NCBI RefSeq assembly: GCF_007751715.1
Contig: NZ_CP036292.1
Span: 5,525,339 to 5,589,338, forward strand
Length of the DNA: 64,000 nucleotides
Direction of reading: 5' to 3'
Source of the DNA: Rosistilla oblonga
GTDB taxonomy: Bacteria > Planctomycetota > Planctomycetia > Pirellulales > Pirellulaceae
Below the pieces are notes generated by a model. The model was not told where the DNA came from and did no database searches. It was given only the letters and a program-made list of their open reading frames with translations. Shown one piece after another: positions 29,506-40,002 of the stretch. A program made the translations under genes and the position numbers. Within the stretch, counting starts at the first letter, position 1, and each line of letters begins with the position of its first letter.

Positions 29506-31458
29506 ATGAGTTTGCTGCCGGTTTCCACGCCACGAACAGCCGATGGGCTGACGCAGCAACGCTTGATTCGTCAGCTGAATACCGACAGCTTGGCGCTGGA
29601 AGACCTGTACACGCAGCTGAGCACCGGGCAGCGCGTCAATACGCTCAGCGACGATCCCGCCGCGGCGATCACGGCGATCTCTTTACAAGCATCGCAGGAA
29701 TATTCGGCAACGATGCTGCGCAACGCGCAATCGGCCGAGGGATATCTGAACGTCACCGATACGGTTTCAGCGACGATCGACAACGCCCTGATCGAAGCTC
29801 AAGGGACGATCATCGCCGGTGCTCAGGAACCGCTTGGGGAAGAGGAGCGGGATGCGTATGCGGAGAGTCTGGCGCTAACCATCGATCGCTTGATCACCGC
29901 GGCAAATCAGAACTACCGCGGTCACTACGTCTTGGGTGGAGCGATCGACCAATCGCCCCCGCTGGCTCGCGAGGAAGACTTTGTCGTCTGGTCGGGAACT
30001 ACCGCTTTGCAATCGACGCAAATCAGCAAGGATTGGCTGCTCGATACCGGTATCAACGCGCAAGAGTCGCTGGGAGTCGGGGCGACGATCGCATCGAGCA
30101 ACGATCTTAATGCAGCGATCACGCGCGACACGCCACTGAGTACGCTGTATGGCGGTGGAGGTGTTACGCCGAGTGTGATCCGAGCCAGCGGCGGCGATGG
30201 CTGGACCGATATCGATCTCCGCGCGGCGAAGACGATTGGCGATCTACAAGACGCGCTCAACAACGTCGCCTTGGAGGGACGTCAGCTGGACGTAACGGTG
30301 ACGTCGACGGGAATCTCGATCGACTATGCCGATGGGCTTGGCGGCACGCTTTCGATCGATGACGTCGGCGAAGGCAAGACGGCAGACCGACTGGGAATCC
30401 GGAATCCACTTGGCTTCAGCGGCCTACCGCTGGTTTCTCACAACCTGAATCCCGCGATAACCAAGTCGGTAAATCTGGCGGATACAAATGGTGGAGCGGG
30501 GATCGACGTTTCCGCCGGATTTAAGATCAGCCAAGGGAATCGCGAGTTCACCGTCGACCTCAGCCAAGCGGAGACGGTGGAAGACGTGGTTGTGGCGATC
30601 AATCTTTCGGGAGCCGACGTGAAGGCGTCGATCGATTCGAAGTCGGGGCAGATTGAAATCGCGGGCCTTGCCGACGGGGTCGATTATTCGATCGGTGAAA
30701 ACGGCGGTAATGCAGCGGAACTGTTGGGGCTGCGAACCTCTAGCGCCGCGACGAAACTCAGCGAACTCAATCGCGGTCTGGGTTATCAAACCACCGGCGG
30801 CACCGACCTCACGATCCAGCGAACCGACGGCAGCATGCTGGAGATCGACGTCGATGGAGCGGAGACGATCGGCGATGTGGTCGATCGAATCAACAACCAT
30901 GTCGACAACATTGGCCCCAACGCGGTGACCGCCAGTTTGCGAACCGACGGCAATGGGATTCAGTTGCAGAGTATCGCAGGCACTTCGACGTTGACGATTG
31001 GTCAGCCCTCGGGCAGCAGCGTCGGAGAGGCGTTGGGATTGATCGCCGCGGGAGATTCGCAAACCGAAGCGGTCGACGAAGCGGGTAACGCCGTGATCCG
31101 TGGCGACGACTACAAGCCGGTCGAGACCGGCAGTACGTTGGACACGTTGCTGCGGTTGCAGGTGGCGATTCGAGCTGGTGACATTCCGGAAATCACACGC
31201 CTTGCGCCGCAGATGGATCAACATCTTCAGCAATCGGTTCAGATGCGAGCCGATGTGGGTTCGCGGGTGCAGAACTTGAACAACGTCCGCCAGCAGACCG
31301 AAGAACTGTCGATCGAACTGTCTGCCCAGCTATCGAATCAGATCGACGCCGACTTTGCCTCGGTGATCAGCGAAATGACGGCGCGGCAACAGGCGATGCA
31401 AGCCAGTTTGCAAGTGATCGCGCAGATATCGCAGTTAACCGTATTGAACTTCCTTTAA
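29506..31458 (+). CDS. flgL: Flagellar hook-filament junction protein FlgL (flagellin-like)
   Basis: A 650-residue protein with flagellin-type termini. The N-terminal helix has LYTQLSTGQRVNTLSDDPAAAITAISLQ, matching the flagellin/FlgL signature. The C-terminal helix ends FASVISEMTARQQAMQASLQ, then VIAQISQLTVLNFL. The long middle part carries repeated FliC/FlgK-type insertion domains (DLRAAKTIGDLQDALN, VDLSQAETVEDVVVAIN and DVDGAETIGDVVDRIN, three related motifs), which make it longer than the usual FlgL of about 300-400 residues. Such domains form the exposed lobes of the filament or junction. FliW, an assembly regulator, follows 191 bp downstream. No other flagellar genes are adjacent. Confidence 0.88.
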   Translation: MSLLPVSTPRTADGLTQQRLIRQLNTDSLALEDLYTQLSTGQRVNTLSDDPAAAITAISLQASQEYSATMLRNAQSAEGYLNVTDTVSATIDNALIEAQGTIIAGAQEPLGEEERDAYAESLALTIDRLITAANQNYRGHYVLGGAIDQSPPLAREEDFVVWSGTTALQSTQISKDWLLDTGINAQESLGVGATIASSNDLNAAITRDTPLSTLYGGGGVTPSVIRASGGDGWTDIDLRAAKTIGDLQDALNNVALEGRQLDVTVTSTGISIDYADGLGGTLSIDDVGEGKTADRLGIRNPLGFSGLPLVSHNLNPAITKSVNLADTNGGAGIDVSAGFKISQGNREFTVDLSQAETVEDVVVAINLSGADVKASIDSKSGQIEIAGLADGVDYSIGENGGNAAELLGLRTSSAATKLSELNRGLGYQTTGGTDLTIQRTDGSMLEIDVDGAETIGDVVDRINNHVDNIGPNAVTASLRTDGNGIQLQSIAGTSTLTIGQPSGSSVGEALGLIAAGDSQTEAVDEAGNAVIRGDDYKPVETGSTLDTLLRLQVAIRAGDIPEITRLAPQMDQHLQQSVQMRADVGSRVQNLNNVRQQTEELSIELSAQLSNQIDADFASVISEMTARQQAMQASLQVIAQISQLTVLNFL

Positions 31459-31649
31459 CAGAATTTCCAATGTTGGCGGCGGAAATTGCCGAAAACTAGA
31501 AACGGCGACCCTTGGGATTCAGCCGAAAACGAGACTGCGAACTTGCTCTTCGGAGCACGGAAGTGTTAGCCGCGCAGCGTTTACGGTTCAGGCAATTTTG
31601 CGAGTCGCTTCCCGCACACCACAAACCTCACGTTTTGGGAATCGCAGTC

Positions 31650-32087
31650 ATGCGTATCAACACCAGCCGCTTCGGAACGCTCGACCTGGCAGAAAACGAA
31701 CTGTTCAACTTCCCTCAAGGATTGATCGGTCTCGAATCGCTAAAGGTATGGTGCTTGGTTCCCGATCCGACCAGCCCCGCCGTCGCTTGGCTGCAATCGG
31801 TATCGCGAGCGACTCAAGCCGTGGCGGTGATCAGCCCACGAGCGTTTGTCGAAAACTATCGAGCCTGCGTCTCGTCGCGCGATCTGGGAACGCTGCAGAT
31901 TCGCCCCCAAGATCGAACCTACATCGTGACAACTGTCGCCGGTCACGTCGGTCGCCTGACCACCAACTTGCAAGCTCCGATCGTGATCAACCTCGATCGC
32001 CAACTCGGTTGCCAAGTCGTCGCGACCGACGATCAACCGCTCCGATTTGCACTGCACATCGCGTTTGAACACCGCGCCGCGGCGTAA
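31650..32087 (+). CDS. fliW: Flagellar assembly factor FliW
   Basis: A 145-residue protein from ATG 31650 (MRINTSRFGTLDL); an in-frame extension upstream is not conserved. Family marks are FPQGLIGLESLKVWCLVPD, VAVISPRAFVENYRA and TNLQAPIVINLDRQLGCQVV. FliW binds flagellin and antagonises CsrA, linking flagellin translation to export. A csrA gene usually lies next to fliW, but I found none in the 600 bp downstream. Confidence 0.93.
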   Translation: MRINTSRFGTLDLAENELFNFPQGLIGLESLKVWCLVPDPTSPAVAWLQSVSRATQAVAVISPRAFVENYRACVSSRDLGTLQIRPQDRTYIVTTVAGHVGRLTTNLQAPIVINLDRQLGCQVVATDDQPLRFALHIAFEHRAAA

Positions 32088-32692
32088 CGCGTCTATTAAG
32101 GATACGGATGCGATCCGCCGAGGTCGCACTCTGACGGCGACAGCAAGGCATCGATCTGCTGTCGCCTTGCGTTCCAACGCTCCGCGGGCTCTCCAGCAAG
32201 TCTCGCACTCCTGGCATCGGACCGATCCGGTCCCTCTACCGTGCCACGAGGAAAGCATTCCCCACCAGGCAAACAACAGCCAGCGACGGAATGGGCTGCT
32301 GCGGAATGGATGCTTCTATCGGCTGTCGACACTCGATCGAACCAGAATCCCGAGAACCCTCCGCCAGCCTCTTCGGTGGCGCGAGCTGCATTGCCAATCC
32401 GCAAAGCAGCTCTCTTCTAATACTTCACTTGGTTGAGCTCTCACCGAGGACCGCATCAACGGCCGTCGGGTGCAGCAAGCACCTGCGGAATGTGCATCGC
32501 GAGTCGATTCTCCCGCCAGGCTAGCCCAAAATTCGTGCCAGCAGGACAGCTTCCCACCGCCCGCATCGACATCGCAGAAAATGGCAGCAGCCCCAAGCAA
32601 GGGATAAGAATGTTGCAATATGACCGGCATTCTGTGATAATTGAAGCCCCACCCGCACGACGCCCCCCACCGCTCCGATCGAGGCTGTCAAA
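32088..32692. other. Intergenic region after fliW
   Basis: About 600 bp without a credible gene. I searched all frames for a CsrA-like start (MLVLxRKxGE) and for small conserved ORFs and saw none. No repeats or clear terminator. The bases before 32693 include GAGGCTG, a possible ribosome-binding site for the next gene. Confidence 0.45.
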
Positions 32693-35692
32693 TTGTTTCG
32701 AATCCTTCCCTTGCTCTGCCTCAGCCTATTCGCAGTCATCGATCTGCAGTTCGCGGTTGCCCAGCCGGAGATCTCGGCGCAAGAGCGAAGGTTTTTCGAG
32801 ACCAAGATCCGGCCGGTTTTGGTCGAGCATTGTTACGGTTGCCACAGCGTCGAAGCCGACGAAATTGGCGGTAAGCTGCTGCTCGATAGCCAGGCAGCGA
32901 TGATGAAAGGGGGAGAGTCGGGACCAGCCTTGCTGCCCAGCGATCCCGAGAACAGCCTGATCATTCAAGCCTTGCGATACGACGAGGGCGCATCGGCGAT
33001 GCCTCCCGATGCTCCGTTGCCCGAGACGGTCGTCGGCGATTTTGTCCGTTGGGTTTCCCGTGGCGCAGCCGATCCGCGGATCGAAGCGACGACACATCCC
33101 ACCGATGATGAACTCGATCGCGAATCGCTGTGGTCGTTTCAACCACGCCGTTCACCTCTGCCGCCGCAGATTGCCGACGCCTCGTGGGCTCTCGATCCAT
33201 TGGACCATTTTGTCGGTGCGCGGCTGGAATCCGAAGGGCTGCATCCGACGACAGATGCTCCACCCGAAACTCTCGTTCGGCGTCTGTATGTCGACTTGAT
33301 TGGACTACCACCAACCAACGATCAAGCTGCTGCCTTTATCGCCGATTGCGAGCATGATCGCAGCGGTGCAATTCGTCGCTTGGTCGATCGCCTGCTCTCC
33401 TCGCCACAGTTCGGGATTCGCTGGGGACGCCATTGGTTGGACGTCGCGCGTTATGGAGAATCCAACGGCAACGATGGACTGGGACGCAACGCGAGCATGC
33501 CCAATGCGTGGCGTTACCGCGACTATGTCATCGACGCGATGAACCGCGACACGCCCTACGACCGCTTCTTAACCGAACAGATCGCCGGTGACCTGTTGCC
33601 CGCCGAGACGGCTGACCAGCGGAATCGGAATCTCATCGCGACCGGATTCCTCGCTATCGGTTCGAAGCCAGCCGTCGCGATGAACAAAAATTTCGCGATG
33701 GACATCGTCGACGATCAGATCAACGCGGTCTGCACGGCGACGATTGGATTGAGTGTCGCATGTGCGCGTTGCCACGATCACAAACACGATCCGATCCCCA
33801 CCCGCGATTACTACGCCTTGGCGGGAATCTTCTCCAGCACCGAAACGCTCTACGGCTTAGCGGGGAATGAACCGCTGACCGCTCCGCCAACACCGCTCCA
33901 TCCGCTCCGTGACCAATGGATGACGGAGAGCGAGGATCGGGATGCCCGCAGCACTTCGCCGATTTTCCCCGCCAGCTATCCGCAAGCGATCGAGAGCCTC
34001 GATCCGTTGATCTACAGCTCTTTGGAATCGGTTCCGGAGAAATTGAAAGCCGAAGATGTCGGAGGTTTTTCACCGAAGAACTTTGCCGCACTCAAGGGGA
34101 GTCGCTTGATTGGGAAACTGCCCACCGCGGACGTCTCCTACAGCGTCGCGTTTTGGTTCAAAAACGAATCACCCAACGGAAGTCGCCCGATCACGGCGTA
34201 TCTGTTTTCCCGTGGCATGCTGAACGACAAAAACAACCCTGGCGATCATCTAGGAATTGGCGGTACCCACAAGAAGTCGCGGATGGGCAAGTTGTTCGTT
34301 TTCAATGGGAACGCTGGGAAGAAAAGTGTTGCCGGATCGACGGTGATTCAGCCGCAGACGTGGAACCATATTGCGATGGTCCGCCGAGACGCGGAGGTCC
34401 AAGTCTTCCTCAACGGACGATTGGAAATCGAAGCAACGATTCCAGCCACGTTTGGTGATTCGCTCGATTTCTGCTTCGCCGCTCGCAGCGAAAAGTTTGC
34501 TCCACTGAACGGCAACATGGCGCATCTCGCTCTGTTTCAAAGAGCTCTCTCAACTAAAGAAGCGAACGATTTATACCTCGCGGCGGACCAGCCCGAACCG
34601 CCACGAACCTTGGGTTGGGCGATGGGCGTGCGCGAACGCAAACCGGAAAAAATCGTCGACAGCAAAGTCCATATCGATGGGCAGACGGGCAAATATGGCC
34701 CGCAGGTCCCTCGAGGCACTCTGACCGCTTATCGCCAATTCGTCGACGCGGATGATCCGACCATTGGACTCAGTGCCAACATCGCAGAGGAATTGCAGAT
34801 CGCTCCGGAGCGCAGCGGACGATTGGAGCTGGCGCGATGGCTGACCGATCCCTCCCATCCCCAAACCGCTCGCGTGATGGTGAATCGGATCTGGCTGCAT
34901 TTGATGGGGCGCGGGATTGTGTCGACGCCCGACGATTTCGGTGTTTATGGCGGCCGACCATCGCACCCCGAATTACTCGACCACCTGGCGAACCGATTCG
35001 TCGATTCCGGTTGGTCGATCAAGCAACTGATCCGAGCAATCGTTCTCAGCCGGACCTACCAATTGCACAGCGCCTGCGAACCATCGCTGGCCGCCGCGGA
35101 TCCCGAGAACCTTCTGTACGGGCGACACCTGTCGCGGCGGCTCGATGCCGAATCGATCCGAGACAGCATGTTATTGGCTAGCGGAGAACTCGATTTTGCT
35201 CAAGGACAAGGTTCCGCGATCGAGGAGACGGTTGCGTTGATCAATTGGCCGCTGGGCGCATCATCGAACCTCCATCGCCCCAGCAATCATCGCAGCGTCT
35301 ATCTGTGCATGTTGCGACACGCGCCCCCCGCAGAACTGTCCGCCTTCGATCTGCCCGACGGGATTGGCGTGATGGGCCAGCGGAACGTGACGACGTTACC
35401 GACACAGTCGTTGTTCTTCATGAACAGCCCGTTTGTCGTGGCTCAGTCCGAACGACTTGCCGAACGATTGATGGCCAGTGGAGGAGACGACGACTCCAAA
35501 GTTCGGCTGCTATTCCAGACCACCCTCCAACGCCCACCTTCCCCACTTGAATTGAAACAAGCGGTGGCGTTGGTGCTGCAAACCGAGACCTCGTTCCCAT
35601 CGGAAATCGATTTGCCGCACCGACAGCAGAAGGCGTGGGCCAGCCTCTGCCAAGCCTTGTTCACCTCCAACGAGTTTCGCTATGTCGACTAA
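32693..35692 (+). CDS. Planctomycete cytochrome c (PSCyt1)/DUF1549/DUF1553 protein with LamG-like insert
   Basis: A 999-residue exported protein beginning at TTG 32693, the only start that keeps the signal peptide ([23 protein letters not shown]). A PSCyt1 domain follows, with one heme c site CYGCH (47-51) and an axial-Met candidate in AMPPD. Next come DUF1549 (about 155-370, [30 protein letters not shown]), a concanavalin/LamG-like lectin fold (about 430-640) and DUF1553 (about 690-985, [17 protein letters not shown]). These proteins are abundant in planctomycetes and linked with polysaccharide, often sulfated glycan, degradation. It overlaps the DUF1501 gene by 11 bp. Confidence 0.92.
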   Translation: MFRILPLLCLSLFAVIDLQFAVAQPEISAQERRFFETKIRPVLVEHCYGCHSVEADEIGGKLLLDSQAAMMKGGESGPALLPSDPENSLIIQALRYDEGASAMPPDAPLPETVVGDFVRWVSRGAADPRIEATTHPTDDELDRESLWSFQPRRSPLPPQIADASWALDPLDHFVGARLESEGLHPTTDAPPETLVRRLYVDLIGLPPTNDQAAAFIADCEHDRSGAIRRLVDRLLSSPQFGIRWGRHWLDVARYGESNGNDGLGRNASMPNAWRYRDYVIDAMNRDTPYDRFLTEQIAGDLLPAETADQRNRNLIATGFLAIGSKPAVAMNKNFAMDIVDDQINAVCTATIGLSVACARCHDHKHDPIPTRDYYALAGIFSSTETLYGLAGNEPLTAPPTPLHPLRDQWMTESEDRDARSTSPIFPASYPQAIESLDPLIYSSLESVPEKLKAEDVGGFSPKNFAALKGSRLIGKLPTADVSYSVAFWFKNESPNGSRPITAYLFSRGMLNDKNNPGDHLGIGGTHKKSRMGKLFVFNGNAGKKSVAGSTVIQPQTWNHIAMVRRDAEVQVFLNGRLEIEATIPATFGDSLDFCFAARSEKFAPLNGNMAHLALFQRALSTKEANDLYLAADQPEPPRTLGWAMGVRERKPEKIVDSKVHIDGQTGKYGPQVPRGTLTAYRQFVDADDPTIGLSANIAEELQIAPERSGRLELARWLTDPSHPQTARVMVNRIWLHLMGRGIVSTPDDFGVYGGRPSHPELLDHLANRFVDSGWSIKQLIRAIVLSRTYQLHSACEPSLAAADPENLLYGRHLSRRLDAESIRDSMLLASGELDFAQGQGSAIEETVALINWPLGASSNLHRPSNHRSVYLCMLRHAPPAELSAFDLPDGIGVMGQRNVTTLPTQSLFFMNSPFVVAQSERLAERLMASGGDDDSKVRLLFQTTLQRPPSPLELKQAVALVLQTETSFPSEIDLPHRQQKAWASLCQALFTSNEFRYVD

Positions 35693-37052
35693 CAACAACT
35701 CCGTTGCCATCGCTACGCGGCGGCAGATGCTGCAAACCACATCCTTCGGCTTTGGGTTTCTGGCGTTGCAATCGCTGTGCCAGCAAGCCGTCGCTGCAGC
35801 TCCGGCAGCATCCGCCACAGCTGGCATCACCACTAGCGTCCCGCGGGCGCGTCGCGTGATCTTTTTGTGCATGAGCGGCGGGCCGGCGCAGATGGACACG
35901 TTCGACTACAAACCGCAAACGGGAAAGAAGAAACACGCCGGGTCGGTCTTCGATTTTAGCCAGCATGGCGAAAATGGAATCTGGGTCTCGGAGCTGTTGC
36001 CCGAAACGGCCCGGCATATCGATCGGATGTGTATCATCAACGGGATGCATGCCGATACGGGAAACCACGCCCAATCGTTTCTCCAACTGCACACCGGCGA
36101 ACGACTCCGCAAACGTCCCAGCATGGGATCTTGGATCTCTTACGGGTTGGGGACCGAAAACGAAAACCTGCCAGGCTTTATCAGCCTCAACGCATCGAAG
36201 CCCTCGGTCTATTCCAGCAGCTTCCTGCCGACAGAGTTCGAAGGGACGCCGATCGGCACCAATGGCGAGGACATGTCCCAAGCGACGATCCGCGATATCG
36301 CCAGCCAGCACCTGCCCCACTCGGCCCGGCGGCAGCAGATCGATTTTGTCCAAGCGATGAACCGTCAGCATGCCACCGGGCGCGTCGATCAGTCCAATCT
36401 GAACGGCGTGATCGAATCGATGGAACTCGCTTTCCGGATGCAAAGTAGCGCTCCCGATCTGTTGGACCTTTCCAACGAAACCGAAGCGACGCTACAGCGT
36501 TACCGCGTTGGCAAAAAGTTGTCCGTCGGCACCTGTCGTCCCACCGACTTCGGGCGGCAGTGTCTGCTGGCCCGACGCTTTGCCGAAGCGGGAGTGCGAT
36601 TCATCGAGGTGAATCATGGCGGCTGGGATCAACATAAGAATCATCGTCGCGACCTGAAAGCCAATTGTGAAACCATCGACGCGCCGATCGCTGCGTTGTT
36701 GGAAGATCTCGCCGCGCGAGGAATGTTGGAAGACACGCTGTTGGTTTGGGGAGGCGAATTTGGCCGGCCGGGTCTGGTTCCCGACAACGGTAAAGACGAA
36801 ACCGGTCACAATCATCGTGGGTTCACATTTTGGTTGGCCGGCGGTGGCGTCAAGGCTGGATACGTTCACGGCCGAACCGACGACACCGGTTCCCGAGCCG
36901 TAGAAGGCAAGGTTCACTTCCGCGACCTACACGCAACGGTCCTGCACGCATTGGGGCTCGATGCCAATCAAATGACCTACCAACACGCCGGCCGCGCCCA
37001 CCGACTGACCGGCCCCGAAGGTGGCCAAGTCATCCACGATCTGTTTGCTTGA
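35682..37052 (+). CDS. DUF1501 domain protein, Tat-exported
   Basis: A 456-residue protein whose start overlaps the previous gene by 11 bp, so the pair is translationally coupled. The N-terminus has a twin-arginine signal ([19 protein letters not shown]...). DUF1501 belongs to the alkaline-phosphatase/sulfatase-like superfamily. Visible are [56 protein letters not shown] and the C-terminal [18 protein letters not shown]. The PSCyt1/DUF1553-DUF1501 pair is the standard planctomycete arrangement. The enzyme activity of the family is not established. Confidence 0.93.
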   Translation: MSTNNNSVAIATRRQMLQTTSFGFGFLALQSLCQQAVAAAPAASATAGITTSVPRARRVIFLCMSGGPAQMDTFDYKPQTGKKKHAGSVFDFSQHGENGIWVSELLPETARHIDRMCIINGMHADTGNHAQSFLQLHTGERLRKRPSMGSWISYGLGTENENLPGFISLNASKPSVYSSSFLPTEFEGTPIGTNGEDMSQATIRDIASQHLPHSARRQQIDFVQAMNRQHATGRVDQSNLNGVIESMELAFRMQSSAPDLLDLSNETEATLQRYRVGKKLSVGTCRPTDFGRQCLLARRFAEAGVRFIEVNHGGWDQHKNHRRDLKANCETIDAPIAALLEDLAARGMLEDTLLVWGGEFGRPGLVPDNGKDETGHNHRGFTFWLAGGGVKAGYVHGRTDDTGSRAVEGKVHFRDLHATVLHALGLDANQMTYQHAGRAHRLTGPEGGQVIHDLFA

Positions 37053-37182
37053 AACGCGATGGCGTTCTAAACGCCAAACTTCCGGAGTTTGCCCCAGTCG
37101 AGCGCCCGGTCCGTCGAAGCATGGCCACAAGGGGCGGGCCCACTTTTATCGATCGACAACGGTATCATAATCCCTCCGCGTC

Positions 37183-39999
37183 TCACGGCGACCGATCGAG
37201 GGTCCTTTGCAACGCCGAATTCAGCCCGGGATCGTCGAGCTTCGCAAGGGCTGCTTGCAGAACGCTGTGTGTGGTGGAAGGCTGAAATACGGAGTGGGTC
37301 ATATCTTTGTCCGTGGGAGCGCCCAAGGCGTAACGACCGATGAGCCGTCCATTCTCACGAAAGGTGAAACCACAGGGTGCAGGACGCGTCGGGCAGAGGA
37401 CATCGAACAACTCCGGTCCGTTCATGTTGCTGCCATAGATTGAGCTACCAACACTCCGTACCGTTTGCGATTGCCAATCGATCGGCGACGCAAAGTTCGC
37501 GATCGGATGGCGCGAGCGATCGACCGTGAAACAGCCCGACAAGACTGGCTGGAAGATCTGTGGCCGATAGTCGACGGGAGCCAATTGAACAGCGACCAAG
37601 CCGCGAGCACCGCGAATGTGATAGATCGCAGAGCCGGTCTCATAGGCATCCAACGGCTCGGTCACCGACTTCGGGTAATCCGTCGATTCCAACGTGATCT
37701 CTCGCGTTTGACCGTCACCCAATGTGAGCGTCGCGCTGACCGCCGGCTTCGCCTTATTGTCCACCTGCCCGATCAATTTCACAGGACCGATCTGCAGGAC
37801 ATCCAGCGGCACCTGCTTCGACTTCCCCGATTCATCTCGCACCCTTGCCACACATGCATATCCTTTTTCGATGTACCCAGCAATGCTATCCGGTCCAAGC
37901 AGTAACGCCTGATCTTCGTGGACGGCAACAACCGCAGTCGTCAGCGGATAGATTCCACCATGTTGGCTGCCGATGTTGTCTTTGCCTGGATTGATGTAGC
38001 AGTCGATCCGCACCAACGAAGCCGGATCAACTCCTGTACTGTTCGGCGTGAGCCAAGTTTTCGCTAGCTCGACGAAGTCCGCAAGCCGCTTCTGTGTGAG
38101 CAAGCCCGTTCGCGCACCAATCAACTGGCGGTCCTTCATCAACACAAAATGTGTCGCGGCGGGCGCAGTAACCTTCCGCCACTTCCGCTGCGGTAGTTCG
38201 ACAAACACCACCGATGCGGCTTCGGTCACCGATTTCGCGACGGGCAACATTTGAACGCTGATGTCGGAATCGTTGCTGAACATCACCAGCGCCGTGCCGA
38301 CCTCGGGCAACTGTTCCAGGAAATCGTTCCAGTCTGGGAGTTTCTCCTCGGCAACAATCTGCGTTTTCTGTTCAGCCAGATGCCGTTTCGTTTCCCATTT
38401 GTCCGACAGCGTCGAAGTTTTGTCGGGCTGCACGCGACTGCATTCCAACAGCGTGACACGTTTGCCGGGGACAAACGTTTGAGGCCGAAAGTCTTTGTCG
38501 GCGATGGCAGAGCCGGAGTTCGCCATGCAGATTCTCAGGCTGGATTCGTCGACCTGTAGGAGACCGTGTTGCGTCTCTGCATCCCCGTTGGGGTCGACAA
38601 CAAGTTCCACCTGCCAAACGGGACTTGCATCGTTTTTTATGCGAATTTGAATCGGACTGCCTACCTCCTCCGATCTCGAGACGCAACGCAATATTTGTCC
38701 ATCGATCACCAGCTCAAGTTGAGGTTCGGTATCCGCCTGGTCTTCCCCGGCAATGTTATGAACATCGACGTGCCACCGTCCTTGAAGCATCCGCAGCGCC
38801 TGCTGATTACTTTCCGCAGGCGGGACCGAAGCATACGGCATCGATGGCAATCCGTTGCCGTTTGCCTGCGGGCTTGAAGGCAGGACGCTTGGACTGTTGC
38901 TGGGTGCGATGGGGGATGGTTGCGAAGGTTGGAGCGTTGTTGCACCAGCGAACTCCATCAGCTCCGCGTCGGATCCAATTTGCGAGATCTTCCACCGCCC
39001 ATCCTCTAAGTGCAATTCAACTGATTCCGTTTTGCAAACCGTTTGAACGATGGGCGAAGATTTCTGAGTTGCTGTCGCACGAACTCCGTCGATCACAAGC
39101 TTCCATTCGGAGGCAACCGTTTGCTGGTTGTCATTTTCGTTGGCATCCATTGCACTCACGGCATCGAGTATTGCGGCACAGAACACTCTGGGATCGGCCA
39201 GCATCCCACTCGATTGGCGCAACACCTGAGCATACTCACCGGGTGCGAATTGAGGTGGTTTCACGGGCGTTCCATCCGGCCCGATCGCCCCCAATTGAAA
39301 AAGGACCGGATGCAACATACTGGCCAGCTTTCCCATTGCGGCAACCGATTCGGATGATGGATTGGAACGCATGAAGCCGTTGCAACTTTCAACGATCGAT
39401 TTGATCTGTTGCGTCTCCTCGGGCGACTGCCCCGTGGCTTCCATTAATCCCAGCATGTTGCCCATTATTGTCACCGACTGCAGCAGCATTCCGGCCAGCA
39501 ATTCCGCCCCCTCGTCAGAGAACAGCCCGACGTAGGCTTCGTAATCCTTCTCTTTCAAACAACGCTCCATTGCCTCCAGAACAGTCTGGGGAGTTCGAAA
39601 TTGCTCGGGAACGTCCAGTAACATCTTGACGCGGTGCGCGATGATATCTTCTGAATTCGATTGCCGCATTTTGATCTGAGCGCGGCTTGCAGCAATCTTC
39701 GCCTCAGCTTCGGCCAGTTGCGCTTTGTGCAGTTTCTGTTGCAGATCAAACGATTCCTGAACCGCGTCGATCAATTGCTGCGTGAGTGCTTCGAATTCCG
39801 CAAGCTGTGTATCATCGGCCTGTCGTGCCACCACCAACTGTCCGGCAATTTGATTTGCCAGCGCGTTGGAGGCAGCAACTTGCGTTTGCAAAGCACCGAT
39901 GGATCCAGGCTGCTTCGAGTCCTGAGGCGAATCCGATTGGGCAAAGCAAACTGTTGCACCGATCAATATCAGCAGAGAGGTTAATGTGATGTTTCGCAT
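37183..39999 (-). CDS. Large secreted protein sharing a domain with the adjacent kinase
   Basis: A 938-residue protein with signal peptide MRNITLTSLLILIGATVCFAQ. A coiled-coil region covers about 40-112. Residues about 136-350 form a domain (TPQTVLEAMERCLKEKD, LFSDEGAELL, SSGMLADPRVF, LEDGRWKISQI) that aligns with the periplasmic part of the kinase encoded just upstream. Residues about 400-520 (MLQGRWHVDVHNIAGED...) resemble the lipocalin-like TIGR03067 domain of planctomycetes. The C-terminal 400 residues are not recognised. It begins 3 bp after the kinase stop, so it is the last gene of the sigma factor-kinase operon. It probably senses or modifies something outside the cytoplasm; the function is unknown. 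Confidence 0.75.
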   Translation of the reverse strand: MRNITLTSLLILIGATVCFAQSDSPQDSKQPGSIGALQTQVAASNALANQIAGQLVVARQADDTQLAEFEALTQQLIDAVQESFDLQQKLHKAQLAEAEAKIAASRAQIKMRQSNSEDIIAHRVKMLLDVPEQFRTPQTVLEAMERCLKEKDYEAYVGLFSDEGAELLAGMLLQSVTIMGNMLGLMEATGQSPEETQQIKSIVESCNGFMRSNPSSESVAAMGKLASMLHPVLFQLGAIGPDGTPVKPPQFAPGEYAQVLRQSSGMLADPRVFCAAILDAVSAMDANENDNQQTVASEWKLVIDGVRATATQKSSPIVQTVCKTESVELHLEDGRWKISQIGSDAELMEFAGATTLQPSQPSPIAPSNSPSVLPSSPQANGNGLPSMPYASVPPAESNQQALRMLQGRWHVDVHNIAGEDQADTEPQLELVIDGQILRCVSRSEEVGSPIQIRIKNDASPVWQVELVVDPNGDAETQHGLLQVDESSLRICMANSGSAIADKDFRPQTFVPGKRVTLLECSRVQPDKTSTLSDKWETKRHLAEQKTQIVAEEKLPDWNDFLEQLPEVGTALVMFSNDSDISVQMLPVAKSVTEAASVVFVELPQRKWRKVTAPAATHFVLMKDRQLIGARTGLLTQKRLADFVELAKTWLTPNSTGVDPASLVRIDCYINPGKDNIGSQHGGIYPLTTAVVAVHEDQALLLGPDSIAGYIEKGYACVARVRDESGKSKQVPLDVLQIGPVKLIGQVDNKAKPAVSATLTLGDGQTREITLESTDYPKSVTEPLDAYETGSAIYHIRGARGLVAVQLAPVDYRPQIFQPVLSGCFTVDRSRHPIANFASPIDWQSQTVRSVGSSIYGSNMNGPELFDVLCPTRPAPCGFTFRENGRLIGRYALGAPTDKDMTHSVFQPSTTHSVLQAALAKLDDPGLNSALQRTLDRSP

Positions 40000-40002
40000 G
40001 TT

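Noticed and set aside
32088-32692. A csrA gene after fliW
   Set aside because: Searched in all frames for the CsrA start and KxGExIxI pattern; none found.
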